From contig NZ_SOSI01000004.1 in assembly GCF_029760855.1 (NCBI RefSeq), positions 1-64,000 of the forward strand: a stretch of 64,000 nucleotides of DNA. Reading direction: 5' to 3'. This document shows, one piece after another, positions 1 through 10,155 of this stretch. Every line of letters begins with the position of its first letter. Within the stretch, counting starts at the first letter, position 1. This stretch comes from Erythrobacter litoralis. GTDB taxonomy: Bacteria > Pseudomonadota > Alphaproteobacteria > Sphingomonadales > Sphingomonadaceae. A program made the translations under genes and the position numbers. The notes under the pieces were generated by a model. The model had not been told where the DNA came from. It saw only the letters and a list, made by a program, of their open reading frames with translations, and ran no database searches.

Positions 1-670
1 CGGCGGGCGGCTGGGCTATGCCGCTTTCTACACCGGCGGCGACAGCGACCAGCCGAGCCTCTTCACCAATTTCACCCCCACCGAAACCGTTAGTTGGGAC
101 CTGCTTCGCCTGTGGGACGGCGGAATGAGTTTCCACGGCGGAGTAATCGGGGTGCTCCTGGCGATCACCTGGGTCGCATGGCGTGGCAATCTCAACTGGC
201 TGCGCATTTGCGACTACATATCGGTCAACGTGCCAATGGCCTATATGCTTGGCCGGATCGCAAATTTCATCAATGGTGAGCTGTGGGGCCGGCCGAGCGA
301 CGTGTCGTGGGCGATGGTGTTCCCCGGCGGCGGCGATGTGGCGCGACACCCCAGCCAGCTCTATCAGGCGGGCTTCGAGGGCCTCTTGCTCGCTATTCTG
401 GTGATGAGCCTCTTCTGGAAGACCCGCGCCCGTTATCGGCCCGGCTTGTTGGTCGGCATCTTCACCGTTGGCATGGGGCTCGGCCGCTTCGTCAACGAAT
501 TCTTCCGCCAGCCCGACGCACAGCTGGCCGATTTCACGGCGCAGACCGGCCTTTCGATGGGCCAGTGGCTCAGCCTGCCGATGATCGCGGTGGGCATCGC
601 GGTGATGGCTTACGCCCTGATCCGCCCGCCCGTCGGGGGAACGCGAACCGGCGCGCCGCACCCGGCATGA
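1..670 (+). CDS. lgt: Prolipoprotein diacylglyceryl transferase, C-terminal part
   Basis: This inner-membrane enzyme moves diacylglycerol from phosphatidylglycerol to the lipobox cysteine of prolipoproteins. The 5' end lies outside the window; the reading frame is open from base 2. The visible part holds the Lgt signature (GGRLGY..FY, then GGMSFHGG) followed by the helix with GRIANFINGELWGR and the HPSQLYQ motif, which are diagnostic for the family. The end is hydrophobic with a short basic-proline tail. Its stop overlaps the start of the next gene by 4 bases (ATGA), so the two are likely co-translated. Confidence 0.95.
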   Translation, partial: GGRLGYAAFYTGGDSDQPSLFTNFTPTETVSWDLLRLWDGGMSFHGGVIGVLLAITWVAWRGNLNWLRICDYISVNVPMAYMLGRIANFINGELWGRPSDVSWAMVFPGGGDVARHPSQLYQAGFEGLLLAILVMSLFWKTRARYRPGLLVGIFTVGMGLGRFVNEFFRQPDAQLADFTAQTGLSMGQWLSLPMIAVGIAVMAYALIRPPVGGTRTGAPHPA

Positions 671-1704
671 CCGACGGGGCCGACCGGTTCGTAAGGCTGA
701 TCCGCCAGTTCGGCCCGATCCCGGTCGCGCAATATATGGGCGAGAGTAACGCGCTCTATTACGCCGCGCGCGATCCGCTGGGTGCGGCGGGCGATTTCGT
801 GACCGCGCCCGAAATCAGCCAGATGTTCGGCGAGATGATAGGGCTGTGGTGCGCAGACCTGTGGCAACGTGCGGGGCGGCCAGAGCAAGTCGCCTATGCC
901 GAACTCGGCCCTGGACGAGGCACGCTGGCGGCGGATGCGCGGCGCGCCATGGCATCGCAGGGCCTTGCCGCCGATATGCGTCTCGTCGAAGGATCTCCGG
1001 CCCTTCGCGCCGAACAGGCGAAGCGCGTTGCTGCGGTTTTTCATGACGGGGTGGACGACCTGCCGGACAATCGCCCGCTTCTCATCGTCGCCAATGAATT
1101 CTTCGATGCCTTGCCGGTCCGCCAACTGGTCCGGACCGAGGAAGGATGGCGCGAACGCATGGTCGGCTTGAAGGACGGCGCCCTGCATTTCGAAAGCGGC
1201 ACCAAGCCGATGGACGAAGCAGTGCCCCTTTCGATGCAGGATGCCGAGGTAGGAACGATCCTCGAGACGAACCCATCGGCAGCGGCCCTGTGGCGCGACC
1301 TGTGCGAACGCATCGCGAAGCAGGGCGGCGCGATGCTGGCGATCGATTACGGGCATCTCGACGCTCGTACCGGGTCGACGCTTCAGGCCGTGAAACGCCA
1401 TGAAAAGGTCGGTGTGTTCGATGCACCCGGCGAGATGGACCTCACCGCCCATGTGGATTTCGCGATGCTGGCGGAGATCGCCGCTGAGGTCGGTTTGATC
1501 GGCAAGACTGCCGAACAGGGCGCATGGCTGAATGCGCTCGGCATGGGTCAGCGCGCCCGGATGCTCGCCGAGGCGACGCCGGAGCAAGCGCAGGACGTTG
1601 CCACAGCATACCGGCGCCTGACGGCGCACGACGAGATGGGCGCCCTGTTCAAGGTAATTGCCGTCACTGCAAACGATTGGCCACAGCCTTCCGGATTCAC
1701 CTAG
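667..1704 (+). CDS. SAM-dependent methyltransferase, MidA/NDUFAF7 family (DUF185)
   Basis: A 345-residue protein of the family whose mitochondrial member NDUFAF7 methylates an arginine in complex I. The N terminus (FGPIPVAQYMGE, YYAARDPLGAAGDFVTAPEISQMFGE) and the SAM-binding loop AELGPGRGTLAAD are family hallmarks; ANEFFDALPVRQ follows in the expected place. I start it at the ATG overlapping the lgt stop; the frame stays open upstream, but that sequence runs inside lgt and is not conserved-looking. The lgt-DUF185 pairing is common in alphaproteobacteria. The exact substrate in bacteria is not known. Confidence 0.93.
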   Translation: MTDGADRFVRLIRQFGPIPVAQYMGESNALYYAARDPLGAAGDFVTAPEISQMFGEMIGLWCADLWQRAGRPEQVAYAELGPGRGTLAADARRAMASQGLAADMRLVEGSPALRAEQAKRVAAVFHDGVDDLPDNRPLLIVANEFFDALPVRQLVRTEEGWRERMVGLKDGALHFESGTKPMDEAVPLSMQDAEVGTILETNPSAAALWRDLCERIAKQGGAMLAIDYGHLDARTGSTLQAVKRHEKVGVFDAPGEMDLTAHVDFAMLAEIAAEVGLIGKTAEQGAWLNALGMGQRARMLAEATPEQAQDVATAYRRLTAHDEMGALFKVIAVTANDWPQPSGFT

Positions 1705-1764
1705 TTCATTTGCCATCCAGCGAAATTGTGCGACACATTGCGCACACTATCGGGAAAAGATCGT

Positions 1765-2175
1765 ATGAAGAAAACTCTCGCCGCCCTCGCCTTGCTGGCC
1801 CTCGCATCCCCCGCATTCGCGGCCGACCCGATCGACGGACGCTGGATCACCGAAGAAAAAGATGCCGTGATCACCATCGGTGACTGCGGCAGTTCGACGT
1901 GCGGCAAGATCACCAAGTTTCTGAAAGCCCCGCCCCAGGGCGCTGGCCAGCGCGATGTGAACAATTCCAATCCCAAGCTGCGCTCGCGCAAACTGCTGGG
2001 CATGCCGGTGCTTACCGGCTTCACCGAAGAGAGCGATCTGTGGCGCGGCGAGATTTACGATCCGAAGGGCGGCAAGACGTACCGTTCGGTCATTCGGCGC
2101 AAGGGCAATACGCTCGAGGTGAAAGGCTGCCTCGGCCCGTTCTGCCAGACGCAGATCTGGCGCCGCGCGGGTTGA
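1765..2175 (+). CDS. DUF2147 domain secreted protein
   Basis: A 136-residue protein with a clear Sec signal peptide (MKK start, hydrophobic core LAALALLALAS, cleavage after AFA) so it is probably periplasmic. The mature part matches DUF2147: DPIDGRWITEEKDAVITIGDC, paired cysteines, and the late LEVKGCLGPFCQTQIWRR with two more cysteines that could form a disulfide. The frame is open for 13 codons upstream, but those do not look like part of a signal peptide, and a GGGAAAAG precedes this ATG. Function is unknown for the family. The stop abuts the stop of the convergent ABC transporter gene. Confidence 0.85.
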   Translation: MKKTLAALALLALASPAFAADPIDGRWITEEKDAVITIGDCGSSTCGKITKFLKAPPQGAGQRDVNNSNPKLRSRKLLGMPVLTGFTEESDLWRGEIYDPKGGKTYRSVIRRKGNTLEVKGCLGPFCQTQIWRRAG

Positions 2176-3702
2176 TCAGTCGCGCGCCAATTCCCGCGCG
2201 GCTTCGTCGAAGCTAAGTTTGTTCTCCGCCCGGTCGACCGAATAGTTCGCCCGCCGCATCGCCTCGACCGAAATCGAATCCAGAAGCGGACGCAGCGCCG
2301 CCGTCAACCGCTCATTCCCGGCCGCCCGTTCGCTGAGCATCAGGACGGCATCGTAGCTCGGCAGGGCGCCTTCGGGATCCGCGAGGATGACGAGATCGTC
2401 CGCTGCGATCCGGCCATCGGAGGTGTAGGCGCTGATCACGTCCGCCTCGCCCGATTGCAGGGCGTTGTACATGAAGGTGGGCGAGAAATTGCGCAGGTTC
2501 GCAAAACGCAGACCATAGGCGCCGCGGACCGAAATCCATTCCGGCCGCTCGAAGAATTCGGGGTCGCCGCCCATGGTCAGGCTGGAGGATGTGCCGGCCA
2601 GGTCGGCCAGGCTTTCCACGGCGAGCGCCTGCGCCCGGTCCCGCCGCATGGCGAAGCCGTAGGCATTCTCGAACCCCAGCTTGCCGAACACGCGGGCCCC
2701 GCCTGCATCGCGCTCCCACGCAGCGATCGCCTCGTACATCGCATCGCGCCCGGGATTGTCGGTCCGGCCCATCTGGTTCGCCCATATCGTGCCGGTGTAA
2801 TCGACATAGATATCGATCGCCCCGCTCGCCGCCGCGCTATGCGCAACCGCCGAACCCAATCCGTCGCGATATTCCACCGCGAAGCCTTCGCCTTCCAGCT
2901 GCTGCCCGATCAGACGGGCGAGCACGTATTGCTCCGAGAAGGTCTTCGCACCGATCACCACCGTGTCGCTTCGTTGCGCTCCGAACTGCGCGACCAGCGC
3001 AGCAGTGACGCCGAGCGCCGCGACGATCATGCCGCCTGCCCAGACCGGTTTGCGTCGTTCGCGAAATCCGCGCTCGACCACGCCCAACAGCAAGTCGGCA
3101 ACTAACGCCAAGCCCGCACTCGCCACGCATCCGGACAGCACCAAGGCCCAGTTCTGGGTTTGCAGCCCGGCAAAAATGGGGTCGCCGAGGCTCTTCTGTC
3201 CTATTGTAGTCGCGAGCGTTGCCGCCCCGATCGTCCACACCGCAGCCGTACGGATGCCGGCCATGATGTACGGCGCGGCAAGCGGCGCCTCGACCAGCCG
3301 CAGACGCTGTGCAAACGTCATCCCCATCCCATCCGCCGCCTCGATCACGCCTGCATCGAGGTTCGCCTGCGCCGTCACCGCATTGCGCAGGATCGGAAGC
3401 AGGGCATAAAGCGACAGGGCAAGCAAAGCGGGCAGGAATCCGAGGGTCGGCAGCCCTTCGCCGAAAACGGCCCGCAGGCTCAGCAGGATCGGGAAGAACA
3501 GCGCCAGAAGCGCCAGCGCCGGGATCGTCTGCACCAGGCTCGCGAAGCCGAGCGCAAGGCGCGCCACCGTCCGGCTGCGGCTCGCCCAGACGGCCAGCGG
3601 CAGCGCGACGAGAATGCCGAGCGCAATGGCCGCCGCCGAAAGAACGACATGCGCCGTCAAGGTATCGCCCTGATCGAGCAGCGCGGACCAGAACCCGCCC
3701 AT
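2176..3702 (-). CDS. Osmolyte (glycine betaine/choline type) ABC transporter, permease fused to substrate-binding domain
   Basis: A 508-residue fusion. Residues about 1-215 are a BPD-type permease with several membrane helices and the coupling-loop region (EAADGMGMTFAQRLRLVEAPLAAPYIMAGI). One further helix (MIVAALGVTAALVAQFG) leads to an OpuAC-type binding domain from about residue 230 (VVIGAKTFSEQYVLARLIGQ, IDIYVDYTGTIW), the pattern of OpuBC/OpuCC and choline-binding proteins. The binding domain would sit in the periplasm tethered to the membrane. The start overlaps the stop of the ATPase gene by one base (TGATG), so the two form a complete importer. Exact substrate cannot be told from sequence. 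Confidence 0.9.
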   Translation of the reverse strand: MGGFWSALLDQGDTLTAHVVLSAAAIALGILVALPLAVWASRSRTVARLALGFASLVQTIPALALLALFFPILLSLRAVFGEGLPTLGFLPALLALSLYALLPILRNAVTAQANLDAGVIEAADGMGMTFAQRLRLVEAPLAAPYIMAGIRTAAVWTIGAATLATTIGQKSLGDPIFAGLQTQNWALVLSGCVASAGLALVADLLLGVVERGFRERRKPVWAGGMIVAALGVTAALVAQFGAQRSDTVVIGAKTFSEQYVLARLIGQQLEGEGFAVEYRDGLGSAVAHSAAASGAIDIYVDYTGTIWANQMGRTDNPGRDAMYEAIAAWERDAGGARVFGKLGFENAYGFAMRRDRAQALAVESLADLAGTSSSLTMGGDPEFFERPEWISVRGAYGLRFANLRNFSPTFMYNALQSGEADVISAYTSDGRIAADDLVILADPEGALPSYDAVLMLSERAAGNERLTAALRPLLDSISVEAMRRANYSVDRAENKLSFDEAARELARD

Positions 3703-4466
3703 CAGCCGATCCCCGCCAGCCGCCGTGCCTGATGGCGCGGCACTTCGACCAGTTGCTGCGCCACCGGGCCGCCCTCGCCTGAAAGAAGCGCTTTCGGCGT
3801 ATCGTCCGCGACGATCCGCCCATCATCCATCACCAGCACGCGGTCCGCCAGCAACAGAGCTTCGGCCATATCGTGCGTCACCATCAGCGTAGTGAGATCG
3901 AGCCGGTCATGAAGGTCGCGCACCCGGTCGCCCAGTGCATCGCGCGTGACGGGATCGAGCGCGCCGAAGGGCTCGTCCATGATCAGCAGCTTCGCCTCGC
4001 CTGCCAGGGCTCGCGCCACGCCGACCCGCTGGCGCTGTCCGCCCGACAGCGCATCCGGCATGCGGTTAGCCAACACAGGGTCAAGATCGACCAAGTCCAG
4101 CAATTCTGCGATTCGCGCATCAGGCAGCCGCTCGCCAGATAGGCGCGGGCCGATAGCGATGTTCTCGGCCACCGTCATGTGCGGGAACAGCCCGATGGAC
4201 TGGAACACGTAACCGATCCTGCGCCTGAGATCGTACGGCGCGAAGGCACCTGCCTCTCGTCCGTCGAGAAAAACCGTGCCGGCGCTTGGTTCGATCAGGC
4301 GGTTGACGGTCTTGAGCAAAGTCGATTTGCCTGATCCCGATGCGCCGACCAGGGCGACGAACTCGTCTTGTCCTATGTCCAGCGTGACGCCGCGAACCGC
4401 CTCCGTGTCGCCGTAGGATTTGCGTACATCGCGAAACGCGATTTTCGGGGCGCCGGCCCCCATCAC
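3702..4466 (-). CDS. Osmolyte ABC transporter ATP-binding protein (OpuCA/ProV-like)
   Basis: A 254-residue ATPase that powers the fused permease-binding protein downstream. Walker A is GASGSGKST, the signature is LSGGQRQRVGVARAL, Walker B is LLIMDEPFGALDP, and the switch histidine is in MVTHDMAEAL. It lacks the C-terminal CBS pair found in many ProV/OpuAA proteins, so osmotic gating through CBS domains is not expected. Two adjacent ATG codons are possible starts; either overlaps the upstream lipoprotein gene by about 4 bases. Part of a tight minus-strand cluster reaching back to the histidine kinase. Confidence 0.92.
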   Translation of the reverse strand: MMGAGAPKIAFRDVRKSYGDTEAVRGVTLDIGQDEFVALVGASGSGKSTLLKTVNRLIEPSAGTVFLDGREAGAFAPYDLRRRIGYVFQSIGLFPHMTVAENIAIGPRLSGERLPDARIAELLDLVDLDPVLANRMPDALSGGQRQRVGVARALAGEAKLLIMDEPFGALDPVTRDALGDRVRDLHDRLDLTTLMVTHDMAEALLLADRVLVMDDGRIVADDTPKALLSGEGGPVAQQLVEVPRHQARRLAGIG

Positions 4467-4924
4467 GCCGGCGCTTCGGCGTCCTCGACCGGGTCGTCTT
4501 CCGGCACCTCAGGCGCACTGTAATCGACCCGCTCCAACCGGATGCGCTGCGTTTCGTTGCTGGCGAACAGCGCCTCGCCGTCCATCGCGCCAGGCTCCCA
4601 GCACGTCTCCCGCGTATTCTCGCCATCCGGCGTGAAGCAAATCTGCCTTCCGTCTACGTCGTTGAAGGCCCATGACCCTTCCTGCCACGGTTCACCATTG
4701 CGCAGGTCGCGATACCGCCCACCCGGATCGAAATAGGTGGTGTAGCGAGCGCCGTCTTCCGCGATTGCACGCCACGCGGTCCCGGAAAACTGGTCCGGCG
4801 CGCTCGAGGTTTGTGGCACGGCAGCTTCGGCCTGCTCGCTCGTTCCGCTTGCCGCGGGCGCCGGGTCCTGCGGAGAAGAGCAGGCAGCCAGCATCAAGAC
4901 GAGGACCGAAGCGACCCGCCGCAT
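4463..4924 (-). CDS. Small lipoprotein of unknown function
   Basis: A 153-residue protein with a lipoprotein signal peptide: [15 protein letters not shown], so Cys15 would be lipidated. A low-complexity alanine, proline and glutamate linker follows, then a globular part with FSGTAWRAIAEDGARYTTYFDPGGRYRDLRNGEPWQEGSWAF and two cysteines, and an acidic proline tail. The repeated tryptophan/glycine pattern suggests a small beta-barrel, but I do not recognise a named family. It overlaps its neighbours on both sides by 1-4 bases, which implies one transcript with the kinase and transporter. Confidence 0.75.
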   Translation of the reverse strand: MRRVASVLVLMLAACSSPQDPAPAASGTSEQAEAAVPQTSSAPDQFSGTAWRAIAEDGARYTTYFDPGGRYRDLRNGEPWQEGSWAFNDVDGRQICFTPDGENTRETCWEPGAMDGEALFASNETQRIRLERVDYSAPEVPEDDPVEDAEAPA

Positions 4925-6489
4925 CAGGCGGACACCGTTTCGATAGGCACGGCGATTTCGACGTGCAGGCCCTTCTCGGTATAGGTCCGGTCGAAGTCTC
5001 CGCGCAGCTGGCTTCGAATAGCAAGATCGATCAGGCGCGACCCGAAACCCTTAGCCGCTCCATCGTCGGGCGAAACAAAGTTCGGACTGTCCTCGCTCCA
5101 GGAAAAGCAAAGATTGCCATCATCGTTGCATTCCGGATTGATGGCGATCTCGACCGTACCCTCGTTATGCGAAAGTGCGCCGTATTTCGCTGAGTTAGTG
5201 GCAAGTTCGTGAAACACCAAAGCCAGCGGCGTAGCGGCTTTGGAACCGATCGGCAGCGATTCTCCCTTCACCCTAATACGGGTCGAATCGCCGTTCTGGT
5301 AAGGCGCGACCAGTTCGCGCAGCATGGCCTTCAGGCTATCGGCGCTGCGCCCGTCGACCGGCCGCACGAAATCGTGCGCAATGCCGAGCGAGCGGATGGT
5401 TTCGGTGATGTCGGTTGCGAAGGCCTGCACATCGTCGTGGTTACGCGCGCGCATGGAAATCAGACTGGATACCACCGCGAAGATGTTCTTGATCCGGTGC
5501 GACAATTCACTGGCCAGCAGTTCGCGCGCGTCGGACTGGCGATGCGCCTCGTCGACATCCACAGCCGTGCCGAACCAGCGCGTCTCCGCGCCGCCTTCCT
5601 GTAGAACGGGAACGGCGCGTGCGAGGACCCAGCGATACGTGCCGTCAGCGTGCTTCAACCGGTATTCGTCACCATAAAGCGTGCTTTCGGCGAACGCCTT
5701 TTCCCATACCGCGAGCGCATCGTCCCAATCCTCCGGATGGAGAAACGGGCGCCATTCTTCGGCGTTTAGAGGCGGCTTCGCGCCCGTCAGTTCTTCCCAG
5801 CGGGCGTTGAACATGTCGAACACTCCGTTCGACCGGGCGGACCATGCGATTCCCGGTACGCTGTCGAGCATGTGCCGCAATTCCTGCTCGCGCTGCTTTA
5901 TCGCCTGCATCGCCGCGCGGTCCTGCCGTTCGGTCAGCAAGCGTTGCATGACGCCGCGCGCCAGCACTTCGAGACCCTCCAGCTGAAGCTCGGTCAATCC
6001 CTGCGGGCGGGGCTCGGTATCGATGATACACAAAGATCCGAGCGGTGCGCCTTCCGCCGAAACCAGCGGTGCGCCCGCATAGAACCGTATATTCGGATGG
6101 CCGGTTACGAGGGGATTGCCGCTGAAGCGCGGATCCTCCGTCGCATCGGGCACAACCATCGTCTCGGATTCGAGCATGGCGTGCGCACAGAAGCTCGTCG
6201 CCCGCGGCGTTTCGGTTTCGTCGAGGCCAGCCCGGGCGAGGAACCGCTGCCGCTCCTCTTCGACGAGGCTGACAAAGGCGATCGGCGCGGCGCATAGTTT
6301 TGCCGAAAATTCGACAATGCGTTGGAGCTCGTCGTCGCCCGTAAGCGCGTCGAGCCCGTAGGATGCCATCACCGACAGGCGATCGCTTTCCCCGCACATG
6401 GCTGGGTCGGGCCCGGTGTGCGCCGGCCATAACGGTTTGAGTTCAAAAGGCATGTCCAAGGGCAACCGGATAAGCGAAGCGTTTCGCAT
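4924..6489 (-). CDS. Sensor histidine kinase, GAF-PAS-HWE type
   Basis: About 521 residues. An N-terminal GAF domain (roughly residues 50-190, with [22 protein letters not shown] and [19 protein letters not shown]) is followed by a PAS/PAC segment (roughly 205-320, with [16 protein letters not shown] and the [23 protein letters not shown] core). The kinase core has the histidine box [17 protein letters not shown] and the N box [15 protein letters not shown], which marks the HWE/HisKA_2 group common in alphaproteobacteria. No membrane helix is seen, so it is probably cytosolic. The chosen ATG has AAAGG about 9 bases upstream; a TTG 11 codons earlier is less likely. GAF-HWE kinases often sense light or redox, but the chromophore cysteine cannot be assigned here. 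Confidence 0.9.
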   Translation of the reverse strand: MRNASLIRLPLDMPFELKPLWPAHTGPDPAMCGESDRLSVMASYGLDALTGDDELQRIVEFSAKLCAAPIAFVSLVEEERQRFLARAGLDETETPRATSFCAHAMLESETMVVPDATEDPRFSGNPLVTGHPNIRFYAGAPLVSAEGAPLGSLCIIDTEPRPQGLTELQLEGLEVLARGVMQRLLTERQDRAAMQAIKQREQELRHMLDSVPGIAWSARSNGVFDMFNARWEELTGAKPPLNAEEWRPFLHPEDWDDALAVWEKAFAESTLYGDEYRLKHADGTYRWVLARAVPVLQEGGAETRWFGTAVDVDEAHRQSDARELLASELSHRIKNIFAVVSSLISMRARNHDDVQAFATDITETIRSLGIAHDFVRPVDGRSADSLKAMLRELVAPYQNGDSTRIRVKGESLPIGSKAATPLALVFHELATNSAKYGALSHNEGTVEIAINPECNDDGNLCFSWSEDSPNFVSPDDGAAKGFGSRLIDLAIRSQLRGDFDRTYTEKGLHVEIAVPIETVSA

Positions 6490-6615
6490 TTCCAAGCCTT
6501 TCGCATTTCGATGCCGTCGCAATATCGACCGGAAGCGGGAAATTGCCCGTTTGCCCGCGCGCCGCCGCTTCGCTATCGCGCTCGGTATATCAACAGAGCC
6601 GCAGCAGGAGAGAGC

Positions 6616-7785
6616 ATGCGCGCGACCCCCGAATTCGATTTTCAGCTCGGCGAAACCGCCAAGATGATCCGCGAGACCACCGGCCGCTTCGCCGACGAAC
6701 AGATCGCCCCGCTGGCCGAGAAGGTCGACCGGGAGGACTGGTTTCCAAAGGCCGAATTGTGGCCCGCGATGGGCGAGCTAGGCTTGCACGGCATCACGGT
6801 GAGCGAGGCGGATGGTGGGCTCGGTCTCGGCTATCTGGAACACGTCATCGCGGTCGAGGAAGTCAGCCGCGCGAGCGCCTCCGTTGGCCTCAGTTATGGC
6901 GCGCACTCCAATCTGTGCGTCAACCAGATCGCGCGCTGGGGCAACGAAGCGCAGAAGGCGAAATATCTGCCGAAACTCATCAGCGGCGAACATGTCGGCA
7001 GCCTTGCCATGAGCGAGGCGAGCGCCGGATCGGATGTCGTCTCGATGAAGATGAAGGCCGAGAAGGTCGATGGCGGCTATGTGCTGAACGGCACGAAGTT
7101 CTGGATCACCAATGCGCCGTTCGCCGATACACTGGTCGTCTACGGCAAGACCGATCCCGAAGCGAAGAGCCGGGGGATCACCACCTTCCTCATCGAAAAG
7201 GATTTCGACGGTTTTTCCATCGGCCAGAAAATCGAGAAGGTCGGCATGCGCGGCTCGCCCACTAGCGAAATCGTGTTCGACGATTGCTTCGTGCCGGAAG
7301 AGAACGTGATGGGGCCGGAAAACGGCGGAGTCGGCGTGTTGATGAGCGGGCTCGATTACGAGCGCGTGGTGCTCGCCGGATTGCAGCTGGGCGTGATGCA
7401 GGCGTGCCTCGACACGGTCATCCCCTATCTTCGCGAGCGCACCCAGTTCGGGAAGCCGCTCGGCTCATTCCAGCTAATGCAGGCGAAGGTGGCGGACATG
7501 TATGTCGCGCTGCAATCGGCGCGCGCCTATACCTATGCGGTCGCCAAGGCGTGCGATGCGGACAAGACCACGCGCTTCGACGCAGCCGGCGCGATCCTGC
7601 TGGCGAGCGAGAATGCCTTCCGCGTGGCGGCCGAGGCGGTGCAGGCCCTGGGCGGCGCAGGCTACACGCTCGACTGGCCGGTCGAACGCTACATGCGCGA
7701 TGCCAAGCTGCTGGATATCGGCGCGGGCACGAACGAAATACGGCGGATGCTGATCGGGCGCGAGCTGATCGGGGCGGCCGGTTAG
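6616..7785 (+). CDS. ivd: Isovaleryl-CoA dehydrogenase
   Basis: A 389-residue FAD flavoenzyme that oxidises isovaleryl-CoA to 3-methylcrotonyl-CoA in leucine breakdown. It has the acyl-CoA dehydrogenase signatures ([18 protein letters not shown] and the late [22 protein letters not shown]) and the IVD-specific placement of the catalytic glutamate in [15 protein letters not shown], unlike short-chain dehydrogenases, where it lies near the C terminus. The ATG is preceded by AGGAGAG at 6 bases; the longer open frame upstream is not conserved-looking. It lies upstream of the methylcrotonyl-CoA carboxylase beta gene, the next step in the pathway. Confidence 0.95.
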   Translation: MRATPEFDFQLGETAKMIRETTGRFADEQIAPLAEKVDREDWFPKAELWPAMGELGLHGITVSEADGGLGLGYLEHVIAVEEVSRASASVGLSYGAHSNLCVNQIARWGNEAQKAKYLPKLISGEHVGSLAMSEASAGSDVVSMKMKAEKVDGGYVLNGTKFWITNAPFADTLVVYGKTDPEAKSRGITTFLIEKDFDGFSIGQKIEKVGMRGSPTSEIVFDDCFVPEENVMGPENGGVGVLMSGLDYERVVLAGLQLGVMQACLDTVIPYLRERTQFGKPLGSFQLMQAKVADMYVALQSARAYTYAVAKACDADKTTRFDAAGAILLASENAFRVAAEAVQALGGAGYTLDWPVERYMRDAKLLDIGAGTNEIRRMLIGRELIGAAG

Positions 7786-7790
7786 GCGGA

Positions 7791-8066
7791 ATGAGTCAAA
7801 CGCTTCTCACTATCCTGCAATATTACGGGGCCGGAGCGGCGCTGCTGGCGGCCCTTGTCGTCTCGCTTAACCTCGGCGTCAGGCCGACCGGGTGGGCGTT
7901 TGTCGTATTCGTAACCAGTTCCATCGCTTTGATAGCTTGGGGTTTCCTCAACGCAGAAAGCGAAGGCATCGGCTATCAGAATATCGGGCTGCTCATCATC
8001 AATGCGATTGGCGTCTACCGCTATCTTCTCGCGGGAGCGCCGCCCGAGCCGGATGCGGAAACCTGA
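7791..8066 (+). CDS. Small membrane protein between leucine-catabolism genes
   Basis: A 91-residue protein with three predicted membrane helices: about residues 10-30 (YYGAGAALLAALVVSLNLGV), 34-52 (GWAFVVFVTSSIALIAWGF) and 61-80 (GYQNIGLLIINAIGVYRYLL). The pattern resembles small uncharacterised nutrient-transporter-like or PnuC-like half proteins of sphingomonads, but I do not assign a family. It starts 5 bases after the ivd stop and its stop overlaps the next ATG (TGATG), so it belongs to the same transcription unit. Confidence 0.8.
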   Translation: MSQTLLTILQYYGAGAALLAALVVSLNLGVRPTGWAFVVFVTSSIALIAWGFLNAESEGIGYQNIGLLIINAIGVYRYLLAGAPPEPDAET

Positions 8067-8476
8067 TGAGCGCTGCACCTCTCGAAGCGCGCTGCCTTTG
8101 CGGGGCAACGCGATACCGTCTCCGGCCGCCCTACGATGGCGTAGTAATCTGTCATTGCCGTCAATGTCGACACGCGAATGGGAGCTATTTTCAACCGGTT
8201 GTGCCGGTGCAGGAAACGCAAGTCGAGTGGCTGGCAAAGGACGCCCTTTCCGAGCACGAAAGTTCGCCCGATAAGTTCAGGGCATTTTGTTCTCGGTGCG
8301 GAGCGCCGGTCTATAGCCGTCGAAACTATCGACCCGGCCAATTGCGGCTGCGGGCGGGACTCATCGATGAATTTCCGATGCCGGCTTCAATCGAGCAGCA
8401 GTTTGAAGAGAACGCGCTCGTTTGGTTGAAACCACTCACGGAATGCTTGGCAAACCTTAACGAAGAGACAGCATGA
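8066..8476 (+). CDS. GFA family (CENP-V/GFA domain) zinc-binding protein
   Basis: A 136-residue protein of the GFA (CENP-V/Gfa) fold. Zinc ligands are visible in order: CLCG near residue 10, CHCRQC near 29-34 and CSRCG near 75. The family is named after a supposed glutathione-dependent formaldehyde-activating enzyme, but most members have no proven reaction. The start overlaps the previous stop by one base and its end overlaps the mccB start by 4 bases (ATGA), so it is embedded in the leucine-degradation operon, although a role there is only suggested by position. Confidence 0.88.
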   Translation: MSAAPLEARCLCGATRYRLRPPYDGVVICHCRQCRHANGSYFQPVVPVQETQVEWLAKDALSEHESSPDKFRAFCSRCGAPVYSRRNYRPGQLRLRAGLIDEFPMPASIEQQFEENALVWLKPLTECLANLNEETA

Positions 8477-10080
8477 CTGCCCCCACCCTCACATCCCAAC
8501 TCGACCGCGACGCGCCCGATGCCAAGGCGCGTTTTGAGCATAACCAGTCTCTAGCTCAAGACCTGCGCGACAAGGTTGCCGAGGCGGCGCTCGGTGGGCC
8601 GGAGCGGCACCGCGAGAAGCATGTCAGCCGCGGCAAGCTGCTTCCCCGTGAGCGGGTCGAACGGCTGCTCGATCCGGGTAGCCCGTTCCTCGAGATCGGG
8701 CAGCTTGCCGCGAACGGAATGTACGAGGGCGACGTCAACGGCGCCTCGATCATCGCCGGGATCGGGCGAGTCAGCGGGCGGCAGGTCATGATCGCTGCCA
8801 ACGATGCCACGGTGAAGGGCGGCAGCTACTACCCGATGACGGTCAAGAAGCATTTGCGTGCACAGGAGATCGCGCAGGAGAACCGCCTCCCCTGCATCTA
8901 CCTCGTCGACAGCGGCGGGGCGAACCTGCCTTATCAGGCCGAGGTCTTTCCCGACCGCGATCATTTCGGGCGCATCTTCTTCAACCAGGCGCAGATGTCG
9001 TCGCTCGGCATCCCGCAGATCGCCTGCGTGATGGGCAGCTGCACGGCGGGCGGCGCCTATGTCCCCGCCATGTCCGACGAGACGGTGATCGTGCGCAATC
9101 AAGGCACGATCTTCCTCGCCGGACCACCGCTGGTGAAGGCTGCGACGGGCGAGGAGATCAGCGCCGAGGACCTTGGCGGCGGCGACCTCCACGCGAAGAA
9201 ATCGGGCGTAGTCGATCATTTGGCCGAGAACGACGAACACGCGCTCACCATCGTGCGCGATATCATCAGCCATCTGGGTGAAAACACCGGCGCCGCGGCC
9301 GGCGTGAAGCTGCGCGAGCCCCGTTCGCCCAAGTTCGACGCCGACGATCTCTATGCGCTCATCCCGGAGGACGTCCGCGCGCCCTACGACGTGCATGAGG
9401 TCATCGCCCGGCTGGTCGATGGCAGCGAATTTCACGAGTTCAAGGCGCAATACGGCAGCACGCTGGTCTGCGGATTCGCCCATATCTGGGGCATGCCGGT
9501 TGCGATCCTGGCCAATAACGGCGTGCTGTTCTCGGAATCCGCGCAGAAAGGCGCACATTTCATCGAACTCGCTTGCCAGCGGCGCATTCCGCTGCTGTTC
9601 CTGCAAAATATCTCTGGCTTCATGGTCGGCGGGAAATACGAGGCGGAAGGCATCGCCAAGCACGGTGCGAAGCTCGTCACCGCCGTCGCCACCGCGACCG
9701 TGCCGAAGATCACCGTGGTCATCGGGGGCAGCTTCGGCGCCGGTAATTACGGCATGGCCGGCCGCGCCTACTCTCCGCGGTTCCTGTTCACCTGGCCCAA
9801 TGCCCGCATTTCGGTGATGGGCGGCGAGCAGGCGGCATCGGTGCTCGCCACCGTCCACCGCGATGCCGATAGCTGGACCGAAGAACAGGCAGAGGAATTC
9901 AAGGCCCCGATCCGCCAGAAATACGAGGACGAGGGCAATCCCTATTATGCCACCGCCCGCCTGTGGGACGACGGCGTGATCGACCCGGTGCAGACCCGCG
10001 ACGTCCTCGGCCTCGCCTTTGCAGCCACGCTCGAAGCACCGATCCCCGAGCGCCCGGCCTTCGGAGTTTTCCGGATGTAG
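8473..10080 (+). CDS. mccB: Methylcrotonyl-CoA carboxylase, beta (carboxyltransferase) subunit
   Basis: A 535-residue carboxyltransferase that moves CO2 from biotin to 3-methylcrotonyl-CoA in leucine catabolism. The length and motifs fit MCC beta rather than propionyl-CoA carboxylase: [30 protein letters not shown], the acyl-CoA oxyanion region [16 protein letters not shown], and the biotin-site [22 protein letters not shown] with [16 protein letters not shown]. It directly follows ivd and the two small genes in one overlapping operon. The biotin-carrying alpha subunit gene is not adjacent within the window, which is a little unusual. Confidence 0.95.
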   Translation: MTAPTLTSQLDRDAPDAKARFEHNQSLAQDLRDKVAEAALGGPERHREKHVSRGKLLPRERVERLLDPGSPFLEIGQLAANGMYEGDVNGASIIAGIGRVSGRQVMIAANDATVKGGSYYPMTVKKHLRAQEIAQENRLPCIYLVDSGGANLPYQAEVFPDRDHFGRIFFNQAQMSSLGIPQIACVMGSCTAGGAYVPAMSDETVIVRNQGTIFLAGPPLVKAATGEEISAEDLGGGDLHAKKSGVVDHLAENDEHALTIVRDIISHLGENTGAAAGVKLREPRSPKFDADDLYALIPEDVRAPYDVHEVIARLVDGSEFHEFKAQYGSTLVCGFAHIWGMPVAILANNGVLFSESAQKGAHFIELACQRRIPLLFLQNISGFMVGGKYEAEGIAKHGAKLVTAVATATVPKITVVIGGSFGAGNYGMAGRAYSPRFLFTWPNARISVMGGEQAASVLATVHRDADSWTEEQAEEFKAPIRQKYEDEGNPYYATARLWDDGVIDPVQTRDVLGLAFAATLEAPIPERPAFGVFRM

Positions 10081-10155
10081 GCTGGCGGCGCAGGAACGCC
10101 CCCTCCCTCGGCGCATTTGACTTCAAAAGTTATCCGGACCGCCAAGGAGAGTGCG

